Part shown: piece after piece, positions 1 through 7,393 of the stretch
Position numbering within the stretch: position 1 is the first letter of the stretch
Layout of the letters: each line of letters opens with the position of its first letter
Assembly (NCBI GenBank): GCA_964471325.1
Contig: CAYYFL010000003.1
Location: 1-64,000, forward strand
Direction of reading: 5' to 3'
DNA length: 64,000 nt
From: Velamenicoccus sp964471325
GTDB lineage: Bacteria; Omnitrophota; Gorgyraeia; Velamenicoccales; Velamenicoccaceae
The notes under the pieces: model-generated
What the model saw: only the letters and a program-made list of their open reading frames with translations
Databases searched by the model: none
What the model was told of the DNA's origin: nothing
Program-made: the position numbers and the translations under genes

Positions 1-68
1 CCCTGTCTTAGTTCAAGCGACGGGATCCCGCCGCGGCAAGCTTTTCAGGCGTCGGGACAAGCTTGCGA
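1..68. repeat. Direct repeat copy 1 (partner at 448-515)
   Basis: Bases 1-68 are identical to 448-515. The repeat contains an inverted pair GCAAGCTT/AAGCTTGC and ends in the same bases (AAGCTTGCGA) that form the 3' side of the anticodon arm of the tRNA-Glu at 314-388. Copy 2 continues into a tRNA 3' half, whereas copy 1 continues into the GIY-YIG gene. The window edge cuts off whatever lies upstream. Confidence 0.85.
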
Positions 69-70
69 GA

Positions 71-328
71 ATGTGTTACGTGTATATTCTAGAAAATCAA
101 GCGGGGCAGCACTATACGGGGTCTTGTGAAGATTTGGAAGCAAGGGTTAAAAAACACAATCAGAATAGCGTGAGGTCTACCAAGAATAAGGGCCCTTGGA
201 AAATTATCTATCACGAGCTGGCAGCGAATAGAACGGCTGCCCGAAAGAGGGAAAACGAGCTTAAGCAATATAAAAACATACAATATTTTCTAGATTCACC
301 GGCTCATCCGTCTGTCCCCATCGTCTAG
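71..328 (+). CDS. Small single-domain GIY-YIG nuclease-like protein
   Basis: An 85-residue protein of the UPF0213/YhbQ-like GIY-YIG fold. The two signature tripeptides are visible as Y3-V4-Y5 and Y15-T16-G17, with R25, H29/N30 and the probable metal-binding Glu61 in the RKRENELK helix. Free-standing proteins of this family are predicted DNA endonucleases; the in vivo role is usually unknown. No clear ribosome-binding site precedes the ATG. The gene starts three bases after a 68-bp direct repeat, and its stop codon lies inside the tRNA-Glu gene (314-388), so gene and tRNA overlap by 15 bases. That placement, and the interrupted tRNA copy downstream, suggest a homing or transposing cassette next to a tRNA. 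The family call is firm; the mobility is inference. Confidence 0.8.
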   Translation: MCYVYILENQAGQHYTGSCEDLEARVKKHNQNSVRSTKNKGPWKIIYHELAANRTAARKRENELKQYKNIQYFLDSPAHPSVPIV

Positions 329-388
329 CCTGGTCTAGGACACGAGCTTTTCAAGCTTGCGACACCGGTTCGAATCCGGTTGGGGACG
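314..388 (+). tRNA. tRNA-Glu (anticodon TTC)
   Basis: A 75-base cloverleaf can be drawn by eye. The acceptor stem is GTCCCCA/TGGGGAC, the anticodon arm CGAGC-TTTTCAA-GCTTG with anticodon TTC, and the T arm is ACCGG-TTCGAAT-CCGGT. CCA is not encoded. The 5' end is overlapped by the tail of the GIY-YIG gene. A partial second copy of its 3' half lies at 505-541. Confidence 0.93.
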
Positions 389-426
389 TTGAATTTCCTA
401 ACCCCCGCTTTCTTGGTGATTTTAAA

Positions 427-541
427 GACACGAGCTTTTTCCCGGAGCCCTGTCTTAGTTCAAGCGACGGGATCCCGCCGCGGCAAGCTTTTCAGGCGTC
501 GGGACAAGCTTGCGACACCGGTTCGAATCCGGTTGGGGACG
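427..541 (+). pseudogene. Interrupted partial tRNA-Glu copy carrying direct repeat copy 2
   Basis: Bases 427-439 repeat tRNA-Glu positions 338-350 (GACACGAGCTTTT) and 504-541 repeat 351-388, ending with the identical T arm and acceptor 3' strand. Between them lies about 65 bases not in the intact tRNA, mostly the 68-bp repeat also found at 1-68. The break falls inside the anticodon loop. The 5' acceptor and D arms are absent, so it cannot fold as a normal tRNA. Confidence 0.7.
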
Positions 542-551
542 TTGAATTTTG

Positions 552-586
552 AAAGACCTCCGCATAAACGGAGGTCTTTTGATTTT
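552..586 (+). terminator. Rho-independent terminator after the tRNA region
   Basis: AAAGACCTCCG (552-562) pairs perfectly with CGGAGGTCTTT (569-579) across a 6-base loop and is followed by a T-rich stretch. It separates the tRNA region from the next promoter. Confidence 0.85.
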
Positions 587-667
587 TGCCAGTCCATTTC
601 TCCTGTCCGTCCTGCCCTCCGCCACAGAAGGAGGTTCATTTTTTACGGTTGAGACGAGGGAAAATTG

Positions 668-696
668 TTGACTGGTTGTTCTTAACAATCTATTAT
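668..696 (+). promoter_or_regulatory. Sigma70-type promoter for the GGDEF gene
   Basis: TTGACT at 668-673, a 17-base spacer and TATTAT at 691-696 lie 43 bases before the ATG at 739. An AGAGAGGAAG ribosome-binding site follows at 726-735. Confidence 0.8.
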
Positions 697-738
697 ATAA
701 TAATCATTTAGAAGAATTAATAACAGAGAGGAAGACGG

Positions 739-1617
739 ATGCAGCAGAGCGCGGAAATCCTTCTGATTGAGGATGAGAGCGAGGCCTCTGAAAAGCTGGG
801 GGCGGTCCTTTATGCCGCGGGTCATAATGTGAACGTGGCCTCATCCGCGAAAGAAGGTTTAAAACTTTTAAAAGATCTTAAATGCGCCGTTGTCATTACA
901 GAACTGCGCCTTCCGGACATGGGGGGCGTTGAACTGATCCGGGCCATCAAGAATATCGATGCCAAGATCAGCGCCGTCGTCATTACACCCTACCTTTTCA
1001 TCAATTCCGCCATCGAGGCCATGGAAAATGGCGCCTTCGGCTATATCACCAAACCTTTTAATCCCAGCGAGATCCGTATAGTCGTGCAGCATGCCGTGGA
1101 GCGTTATTTCCTCATGGATGAAGCCAACAAAAAGTCTTATTATTATGACTTGTCCATCTTGGACGGCCTGACAGGGGTCTATAACCATCGTTATCTTCAT
1201 GAGATTCTTGACCGGGAGTTGATGCGCGCCAGGCGCTATCCCCAGAGTCTCTCCTTGATCATGGTCGATGTGGATAATTTCAAAAAATATAACGATACCA
1301 ACGGCCATATGGCGGGAGACGAATTGTTAAAGGGCCTGACGAACCTCTTCGTGCGTTCGCTCAGGAACCTCGATATGGTCTTCCGTTACGGCGGCGAGGA
1401 ATTCTGCATCCTTCTGATCGAGACCAACAAGGACGGGGCGCGGCTGGCCGCTGAACGTCTCCTGAATCTGGTGCGCTTGAGCCTTCCGACGACAATCAGC
1501 ATGGGGATCGCAGAATTTCCGACGGATTCCAAGGAAAAAGACATGTTGATCGATAAGGCGGACAAGGCGCTTTACCAGGCCAAGACCACAGGAAAAAACA
1601 AGGTCATCCTGGCGTAA
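739..1617 (+). CDS. REC-GGDEF response regulator, probable diguanylate cyclase
   Basis: 292 residues: a receiver domain (about 5-122) followed by a GGDEF domain (about 135-292). The cyclase side looks active: DGLTGVYN at 142-149, GGEEF at 218-222, and an RxxD inhibitory-site motif at 209-212 exactly five residues upstream. The product would be cyclic di-GMP made from two GTP. In the receiver, the acidic pocket (E11, D12), T83 and K105 are present, but the phosphoacceptor position is Glu55 (GAA at 901-903) instead of Asp. Glu at this site often mimics the phosphorylated state, so the protein may be permanently switched on or respond by another route. It has its own promoter and sits just upstream of an ATP synthase operon, with no evident functional link. 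Confidence 0.93.
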   Translation: MQQSAEILLIEDESEASEKLGAVLYAAGHNVNVASSAKEGLKLLKDLKCAVVITELRLPDMGGVELIRAIKNIDAKISAVVITPYLFINSAIEAMENGAFGYITKPFNPSEIRIVVQHAVERYFLMDEANKKSYYYDLSILDGLTGVYNHRYLHEILDRELMRARRYPQSLSLIMVDVDNFKKYNDTNGHMAGDELLKGLTNLFVRSLRNLDMVFRYGGEEFCILLIETNKDGARLAAERLLNLVRLSLPTTISMGIAEFPTDSKEKDMLIDKADKALYQAKTTGKNKVILA

Positions 1618-1674
1618 AAAAACGATGGCGCAGTTTTTCGATCCGTGTCGACGGCGAGCGTTTTGTGCGGGCTT

Positions 1675-1965
1675 ATGAAGATCCAGATCCTGAACGCGAC
1701 AGGGAAAGTGTTTGAGGGCGCCGTCTCGGAGGCCGTGCTTCCCGGTGTCGACGGCGAGTTGAGCATCATGGATCATCACGAGCCGATTTTCGTGGCGCTT
1801 AAAAGAGGATGGATCCGCCTGGTTCCTCTGGCCAAGAAGTTCGGCTTCGGGATTTTGTCCAATGAGGGGTCGCGAGGCCAGGTCCAGGATTTGCGGCCGA
1901 TCAAGATCCAAAGGGGTGTTGCCCACATGAAGGGCAACAATGAGCTCGTCATCCTGGTGGAATAA
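1675..1965 (+). CDS. atpC: F-type ATP synthase epsilon subunit, short form
   Basis: A 96-residue protein matching the N-terminal beta-sandwich of AtpC (motifs VSEAVLPGVDGELSIMDHH and RGVAHM). The ATG at 1675 is preferred over an upstream GTG at 1645 because homology begins there; the ribosome-binding site is weak. The C-terminal two-helix domain, which acts as a brake in E. coli or Bacillus enzymes, is missing. Short epsilon subunits are known in other F-type ATPases. It begins an operon-like run ahead of c, b-delta, alpha, gamma and beta. An epsilon gene at the front resembles the order of the alternative N-ATPase operons. Confidence 0.85.
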   Translation: MKIQILNATGKVFEGAVSEAVLPGVDGELSIMDHHEPIFVALKRGWIRLVPLAKKFGFGILSNEGSRGQVQDLRPIKIQRGVAHMKGNNELVILVE

Positions 1966-2108
1966 CTCCGTCGGAGAGGATGCCGGTTTCGCCGGCCGTT
2001 AATAGAGCCTCGGATATGGCGTGGCGTGGAATTTTTAAGAGGGGCACGGCGCTTGGATTTTCCAGGCCGTCCGTGTTCAGGGTTTCATCATAGCGGGAGC
2101 AAGGGGAA

Positions 2109-2318
2109 ATGCAGAATCTGACGATCGCTATCTTGATGTTCATCAGCACCCTCGGGCCTTCTTTGATCATCGCCTTTGTGGGATATGCGGCCATTCGCGC
2201 CTTGGGCCGTAACCCTTCGGCGTCAGCCAAGATCATGGTCGCCATGATGTTCGCATTTCTTTTTGCCGAAGGCATCGCCGTTATTGCCCTTGTGTTGATC
2301 TACAATCTTTTTAAATGA
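2109..2318 (+). CDS. atpE: F-type ATP synthase subunit c
   Basis: 69 residues forming the two-helix hairpin of the rotor ring. The polar loop carries R34-N35-P36 and the ion-binding carboxylate is Glu54 in the second helix (FLFAEGIAV). At the position of the sodium-liganding Gln of Na+-type c subunits there is Ile21, and Glu54 is followed by Gly, not Ser or Thr, so proton coupling is favoured. The N-terminal helix lacks most of the usual Gly-rich packing motif, making this a divergent c. AAGGGGAA precedes the ATG. A 143-base gap separates it from atpC, and it holds no gene for subunit a. Confidence 0.88.
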   Translation: MQNLTIAILMFISTLGPSLIIAFVGYAAIRALGRNPSASAKIMVAMMFAFLFAEGIAVIALVLIYNLFK

Positions 2319-2375
2319 GGTCCTCGCGCCCGCTCTCGTGGACAGGCGGGCCCCGCGGACGAAAAGGAGGGGTTT

Positions 2376-3134
2376 TTGGAAATCCTGCAGCTCATCTTGT
2401 TCCAGGTCGTGACGTTCGTTGTCATCGTCATTGTTCTTCGTCTTCTTTTCGGGAGTCAATTAAGGGCGGCCCTCAACCGTCTTCAGGCCCTTCATCAGGA
2501 AAGCCTCGAGAAGGAGGAGATCCTCAACAAGGAGATTGAAAAAGCCCGGATCCAGGCGAAGAACGAAATTGAACGCAGCGAGCAGGAAGCCAGGGCCATC
2601 GTCGAGAACGCCAAGAAGGAGGCGGAAGTCGCCGGCCAGGAGACAATCCTGGCGACGCAGGCCCAGGCGGAGAAGATGGTGCAGGAGGCTGTGGAGAAGA
2701 CCAGACGCCTGGAAGCGGAAGTCATGGCTACCGTCGAAAAACGGGCCCTTGAATTTTCGGTCAAATTGATCCAGGAGACGTTTACGGCCAAAGGGCAGGA
2801 GGCCTTGCACAGGCAATTGATCGACGAGCTGATCGATGAGCTGACCAAGGTGGACCGCGAGCGTTTGGCTGTCAAGGTCGACCGCGCCGAGATCATTACA
2901 TCTGCAGAGCTCTCCCCTCAGGAAAAGGAAAAGATCAAAAAGGTCCTTTCGGCCAAGCTCGGGTTTGATGTCCCCCTGGATGAGAGCGTCGATCCTTCTT
3001 TGATCATCGGCATGATGATCAAGCTCGGCGGGCTTGTCGCAGACGGCAGCCTGAGGAACAAGTTGAGCCGTGCCATCGCAGGCCTGCATGCAAAAAGTGA
3101 AAAGAATAATTCCTCGTCGGGCACGGGGGAATAA
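2376..3134 (+). CDS. atpF: F-type ATP synthase b-delta fusion subunit
   Basis: 252 residues beginning with TTG at 2376, chosen because AAAAGGAGG lies seven bases upstream and the protein opens straight into a membrane helix (about 3-25). A long charged coiled coil follows (about 28-170), typical of the peripheral-stalk subunit b. The last 65 residues (from LSPQEKEKIKK, about 179 onward) match the C-terminal domain of delta/OSCP, with VDPSLIIGMMIKLGGLVADGS. The delta N-terminal helical domain that binds alpha is missing. Stalk and delta functions therefore seem to be joined in one chain. Confidence 0.88.
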   Translation: MEILQLILFQVVTFVVIVIVLRLLFGSQLRAALNRLQALHQESLEKEEILNKEIEKARIQAKNEIERSEQEARAIVENAKKEAEVAGQETILATQAQAEKMVQEAVEKTRRLEAEVMATVEKRALEFSVKLIQETFTAKGQEALHRQLIDELIDELTKVDRERLAVKVDRAEIITSAELSPQEKEKIKKVLSAKLGFDVPLDESVDPSLIIGMMIKLGGLVADGSLRNKLSRAIAGLHAKSEKNNSSSGTGE

Positions 3135-3163
3135 ACATTGCGGATCCCGTAGGGTCCTACTCT

Positions 3164-4645
3164 ATGCAAAAACCGGCTTTTAATCTTGAGGCTTTTGAAA
3201 TCAAAGAAGTCGGCGTTGTCCGCGAGATCAAGGGCGGCATCGTCAAGATCCATGGTTTGCCGAATTGCATTTACGGCCAGTTGATTGAATTCAGCGGGAC
3301 CGATCGCAAGGGCCTTGTCATCGATTTTAACGATAAGGAGGTTATGGCGTTTATCCTGGGGGACGAGAAAGATATCATCCTCGGCAGTATGGTCGTCAGC
3401 CGTAACGAGGTCTTTTCTCTTTCCGTCGGAGAGGGTTTTCTCGGCCGCGTCATCAGCGCCATCGGCGAACCTCTCGATGACGTGCATAAGCCGTTGGAAG
3501 GCGATACGTTGTGCCCCGTCTTCCGCCGGGCGCCGGGTATGCTCGACCGCGTGCCGATCTTCGAGCAGTTTTTCACAGGCTCCAAGATCCTGGACCTCAC
3601 GATCCCTATCGGCAAGGGGCAGCGCGAGCTGATCATCGGCGACAGGCAGAGCGGGAAAAGCACGATTGCCCTTGATGCGATCATCAACCAGAAGGGCAAG
3701 GGCGTCGTCTGCGTGTATTGCTGGTGCGGCGGCCCCTACGCATCCCTCACAAAAGTCATCCGGACCCTTCAGGAGGCCGGCGCCATGGATTATACGATCG
3801 TCGTGGCGGCTTCAGCTTCCGCATCGGCCGGCGAGCAATATCTGGCGCCTTACGTCGCCGCCGCCGTCGGTGAATATTTCATGTATTCGGGCCGGCATTC
3901 TCTTGTCGTGATGGACGATTTGACGAAGCATGCCTGGATGTACCGCGAATTGTCGCTTCTCTTGGAACGCTCGCCGGGCCGCGAGGCCTATCCCGGCGAC
4001 ATCTTCTATCTTCATTCGCAGCTCATGGAACGCGCCGGACTGCTGAATGAAGAGAACGGCGGCGGCTCCATGACGTTTTTGCCGATCGTCGAGACCCTGC
4101 AGGGCGATATCACCGGATACGTCCAGAGCAATCTCGTCTCGATGACGGACGGCCAGATTTACATTTCGACCAGCCTTTTTCATGAAGGTTTCAAACCCGC
4201 CGTGGACCTCGGTCTTTCGGTCTCGCGTATCGGTTCAAAGGTCCAGAGCAAGGCCTTGCGGGAGGTGGCTTCGACGCTGCGGCTGGACTACGCCCAATAC
4301 AAGGAACTGGTGCGTCTTATGCGCGTGCGCACGAAACTCTCGACGGAAATTTCCGAGAAGATGCGCCGCGGCGCAACGCTGACCCACCTTTTTGTCCAGG
4401 AGGCGCATAAACCGGTCGATGAGCTGACGATGATCGTGTTTTTCTATGCATTCCAGAGGAATATCCTGGAGATCCTCTCTGCCGACGGGCTGAATGTGTT
4501 TTGCGAAAACATCATGTCTTATCTGAAGAAGTCCCGGTCGGAAGTGATGAAGGATCTGTCCGAAAAAAAAGAGCTGACGGCCGACATCAAAGAGGGGCTG
4601 GACAGGACGTTTGTGGATTTCTTCAGAGAAAAGAAGATTGTATAA
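3164..4645 (+). CDS. atpA: F-type ATP synthase alpha subunit
   Basis: 493 residues, near the normal length. The nucleotide-binding loop GDRQSGKST is at about 160-168 and the arginine finger region SVSRIGSK at about 352-359. These mark a non-catalytic nucleotide-binding alpha subunit that contributes Arg to the beta site. The sequence around residues 180-190 (GVVCVYCWCGGPY) is unusually Cys-rich compared with standard alpha chains. Gene order b-delta, alpha, gamma, beta follows the common F1 order. The ribosome-binding site before ATG 3164 is weak. Confidence 0.93.
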   Translation: MQKPAFNLEAFEIKEVGVVREIKGGIVKIHGLPNCIYGQLIEFSGTDRKGLVIDFNDKEVMAFILGDEKDIILGSMVVSRNEVFSLSVGEGFLGRVISAIGEPLDDVHKPLEGDTLCPVFRRAPGMLDRVPIFEQFFTGSKILDLTIPIGKGQRELIIGDRQSGKSTIALDAIINQKGKGVVCVYCWCGGPYASLTKVIRTLQEAGAMDYTIVVAASASASAGEQYLAPYVAAAVGEYFMYSGRHSLVVMDDLTKHAWMYRELSLLLERSPGREAYPGDIFYLHSQLMERAGLLNEENGGGSMTFLPIVETLQGDITGYVQSNLVSMTDGQIYISTSLFHEGFKPAVDLGLSVSRIGSKVQSKALREVASTLRLDYAQYKELVRLMRVRTKLSTEISEKMRRGATLTHLFVQEAHKPVDELTMIVFFYAFQRNILEILSADGLNVFCENIMSYLKKSRSEVMKDLSEKKELTADIKEGLDRTFVDFFREKKIV

Positions 4646-4689
4646 CAGCAGATAGAATGATGACGTTGAATGATCAAGCTCCAAGATAC

Positions 4690-4719
4690 CTGCCTTCGCG
4701 GGCTACGCCCGCAAGGCAG
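4690..4719. repeat. Palindromic repeat, family CTGCCTTCGCGGGC, copy 1
   Basis: CTGCCTTCGCGGGC, then TAC, then GCCCGCAAGGCAG forms a near-perfect hairpin in the atpA-atpG gap. A copy with one change lies at 41932-41961. The gap also has CCAAGATAC- and ATTGGTGATTAG-like flanks that recur at about 7128-7150, suggesting decayed element ends. Confidence 0.75.
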
Positions 4720-4772
4720 GCCATCATCAAACAATGGCCAAGGCCAAAGGCAGGATTATTGGTGATTAGTCC

Positions 4773-5723
4773 ATGATTCCACTCATCAAATTACGCGAAG
4801 ACCTGAGGTTTGCGCGCGAGCTTCTGGAGATGATCGACGTCTTGAAAAGCGCCACATCCAGCCAGTTCCGCACGTTCCAGTCCAAGCGCAAGGGCTTCGA
4901 CGATTTTAAGTTTATTCTCGAAGATTTTCTCGCGGCCCTGGGGACGCAAAAGATCACACATCCCTTTTTAAAAGAGAACAAGGACCTTCCCAGGGCCGTT
5001 CTGATGATCACCTCCGACGAGGGTTTTCTCGGCGGGTTGAATTCCATGGTTTTGATGGACGGCTTGGAGCAGGTAACGGCAAGAGACGAGATCATCGTGA
5101 TGGGGGAGCGGGGCTCGCGGTACATGTCTGAGACGGCGTCCCGGCCTTTTTCTTTTTTGCCCGGGATCGGCGACGACATCAGTTATAAGCGCGCCGGCGC
5201 CATCCGCGATCTTTTGATCGGCAAATTCCTGCGCAGGGAGATCGGCAGCGCGCTGGTGGTTTATCCGCGCTTTTTGTCTTTTACGGCCCAGCGCATCGAG
5301 ATCGTCAGGGTCCTGCCGAGCGGGGATATTTTGGCCCGAAAAGACGAGGCAAAGAAGATCCGCCGGGCCAGGCCCGACATCCTGGTCGAACCCGACAAGG
5401 GGGCCGTGATCGACTACCTCGTGCGCGCGCTCCTCATGCAGAAATTTTATGACATTTTTTTGGACTCCAAGCTTTCGGAATGCGCGGCGCGCATCATGCA
5501 TCTTGAGGGGAGCCTCGAGGAGATCAAAACCATGAACCGGAGGCTGCTGCGTGATTATTTCAAACATTTGCACGAGAAGAGCGACAAGAACATCCGGGAG
5601 ATCTTCGCTTCGCGCCTGCGGTGGCGCGAAGCGCGGGTGGCGGAGATCTTTCAGGAGTGGCAGGCATCCGCTTTTTTAAAGGACAGCAAGCCCTATGACG
5701 ACAGACACACAGACGCTGCATAA
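4773..5723 (+). CDS. atpG: F-type ATP synthase gamma subunit, divergent
   Basis: 316 residues. The gamma signature is an N-terminal helix (IPLIKLREDLRFARELLEMIDVLKS), a central Rossmann-like part with ITSDEGFLGGLNSMV, and a C-terminal helix rich in E/K/R pairs (KTMNRRLLRDYF onward). It would form the rotating central shaft. It is much diverged from model gamma chains, and its C-terminal tail is longer than usual. The last 29 bases overlap the start of the beta gene, suggesting coupled translation. Confidence 0.82.
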   Translation: MIPLIKLREDLRFARELLEMIDVLKSATSSQFRTFQSKRKGFDDFKFILEDFLAALGTQKITHPFLKENKDLPRAVLMITSDEGFLGGLNSMVLMDGLEQVTARDEIIVMGERGSRYMSETASRPFSFLPGIGDDISYKRAGAIRDLLIGKFLRREIGSALVVYPRFLSFTAQRIEIVRVLPSGDILARKDEAKKIRRARPDILVEPDKGAVIDYLVRALLMQKFYDIFLDSKLSECAARIMHLEGSLEEIKTMNRRLLRDYFKHLHEKSDKNIREIFASRLRWREARVAEIFQEWQASAFLKDSKPYDDRHTDAA

Positions 5724-7119
5724 AGGAAAAGTCGAGGCGGTTCGCGGCCCGGTTGTTGACGTCCTTTTCGATGCCGAAGAGGATCTGCCGGCGATCTATG
5801 AGATCCTCCAGACGTCGACACACGACGGCCAGGAGGTGGTGCTTGAGGTTGTCGAGCATCAGCCGGTCAATATCGCTCGTTGCATTTCGCTGACGCCCAC
5901 CTACGGCCTTAAAAGACATGTGCTTGTGGAGCGGACGCAGCGTCCCCTGGTGATCCCCCGGGCCAAGTTAGCGTTGGGCCGTGTGGTCAACGTCCTGGGG
6001 GAGCCCATCGATAAAAAGGGGCCCATTTTGGCCAAGGAGCTTTTTCCCGTGCGCAAGGCGGGCGAAGAGCAGAGCGTTTCCCTCGAAGAGAAAATGAAGG
6101 GGGAGTTTGAGGTAATCGAGACGGGCATGAAAATGATCGACCTTTTGTTCCCCCTTGTGAAAAACTCCAAAACGGGGATCCTCGGAGGCGCCGCGCTCGG
6201 CAAGAGCTTGCTGACCCTGGAGATCATCCATAATATCGTCCAAAAACAAGAGTGGCTTTGCGTTTTCACCGGTGCCGGGGAGCGCGTGCGCGAAGGCAAC
6301 GAGTTGTATTTTGAATTTGTGCGTTCGGGCATCCTGCCCAAGTCCATCCTGATCTATGGCCAGATGGATGAATCTCCCGGCGCCAGGTTCGAAGTCGTGG
6401 CGACAGGCGTCGCGTTCGCCGAGTCGCTCCAGGCCGAAGGCCACAGCATCATATTCCTGATCGACAATGTCTTCAGGTTTGCCCAGGCGGGCAGCGAACT
6501 TTCCGCCCTCCTCGGCCGCATTCCGTCGGAAACGGGGTATCAACCGACGCTGACCAGCGAGATCGGCGAATTCCATGAACGTATCCGTTCGCGCCACGGC
6601 GCGTCCATCACGTCGATTGAAGCGGTCTATGTTCCGGCGGACGACCTGACGGACCCGGCTGTTGTCTGTATCTTTTCGCACCTGGATTCTATTTTCGTTT
6701 TGTCGCGCGCACGCGTCCAGAAGGGCATGTATCCGGCCATCGATCCTTTGATGTCTTCCTCGGCGTTCTTGACTCCCCGTGTCGTCGGCAAGAGGCATTT
6801 CGACATCGCGCAGGAGTCCATCAGGCTTTTTCAAAAATATGAAGAGCTGCAGCGCATGGCCGCCATCATCGGCGTCGAAGAATTGTCGAAGAACGACAGG
6901 ATCATTTTCCATCGCGCCAGGAAGCTCGATAATTTTCTGACGCAGCCGTTTTTTACGGCGGAAGTATACACCAACCGCAAGGGCCAATATGTGTCGCTGG
7001 ATCAGACACTGGACGGCTGCGAACGCATCATCAGCGGCCGCGTCGACAGCATCCCCGACGAGGATTTTTATATGAAAGGGGCCCTGACGTTCGGGCCGGG
7101 CGGGGAGAAAAAGGAATAA
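5695..7119 (+). CDS. atpD: F-type ATP synthase beta subunit, divergent
   Basis: 474 residues. The catalytic P-loop reads GGAALGKS (about 164-171), not the usual GGAGVGKT; the catalytic Glu lies in GERVREGNELY (about Glu196). Walker B and downstream motifs are kept (FLIDNVFRFAQAGSELSALLGR, YVPADDLTDPA). The DELSEED lever loop is altered to VEELSKND. All residues needed for hydrolysis or synthesis appear present, but the sequence is far from housekeeping beta chains, pointing to an alternative ATPase. The start overlaps atpG. No further ATPase gene follows. Confidence 0.93.
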   Translation: MTTDTQTLHKGKVEAVRGPVVDVLFDAEEDLPAIYEILQTSTHDGQEVVLEVVEHQPVNIARCISLTPTYGLKRHVLVERTQRPLVIPRAKLALGRVVNVLGEPIDKKGPILAKELFPVRKAGEEQSVSLEEKMKGEFEVIETGMKMIDLLFPLVKNSKTGILGGAALGKSLLTLEIIHNIVQKQEWLCVFTGAGERVREGNELYFEFVRSGILPKSILIYGQMDESPGARFEVVATGVAFAESLQAEGHSIIFLIDNVFRFAQAGSELSALLGRIPSETGYQPTLTSEIGEFHERIRSRHGASITSIEAVYVPADDLTDPAVVCIFSHLDSIFVLSRARVQKGMYPAIDPLMSSSAFLTPRVVGKRHFDIAQESIRLFQKYEELQRMAAIIGVEELSKNDRIIFHRARKLDNFLTQPFFTAEVYTNRKGQYVSLDQTLDGCERIISGRVDSIPDEDFYMKGALTFGPGGEKKE

Positions 7120-7184
7120 ATAGAAAATATAATCACCAAAGTCCAAGATACAATAGCCAAACCATACCTAAGAAACCAACGACG

Positions 7185-7277
7185 ATGGTGAAAGAATTTG
7201 ATCTAGAGAGAAGAGCAACTGAGTTTGCCGGGGAGTTAAAAAATATTTTATCGCCTATCATCTTGAAGTCTGAGTAG
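7185..7277 (+). pseudogene. Possible N-terminal remnant of a four-helix-bundle protein gene
   Basis: A 30-codon ORF (MVKEFDLERRATEFAGELKN onward) resembles the first helix of the small four-helix-bundle/23S rRNA intervening-sequence proteins, such as the one at 46416, but stops early. It follows AATCACCAAAGTCCAAGATA-type sequence, which looks like a cassette flank. Assigned by resemblance only. The rest of the 7120-7393 gap holds no gene; a CGGGATCCCGCC motif recurs at 7321-7331 and within the 1-68 repeat. Confidence 0.35.
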
Positions 7278-7393
7278 TTGTTTGTTGGACATTGTCCCGC
7301 ACCAAAATCTGATTTTTAAGCGGGATCCCGCCTTGCGGGAGAATTTGTTTGGTGCTTGTTTCTTGGTTGCGGGTATTTTTTAGAGGATCAAAT

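Noticed and set aside
2109..2318. Sodium-translocating ATPase
   Set aside because: The c subunit has Ile at the Gln ligand position and Gly after the key Glu, so the Na+ site is not formed.
5968..7146. A 392-codon minus-strand frame opposite atpD
   Set aside because: atpD has clear catalytic motifs on the plus strand; the antisense frame resembles nothing and is a shadow.
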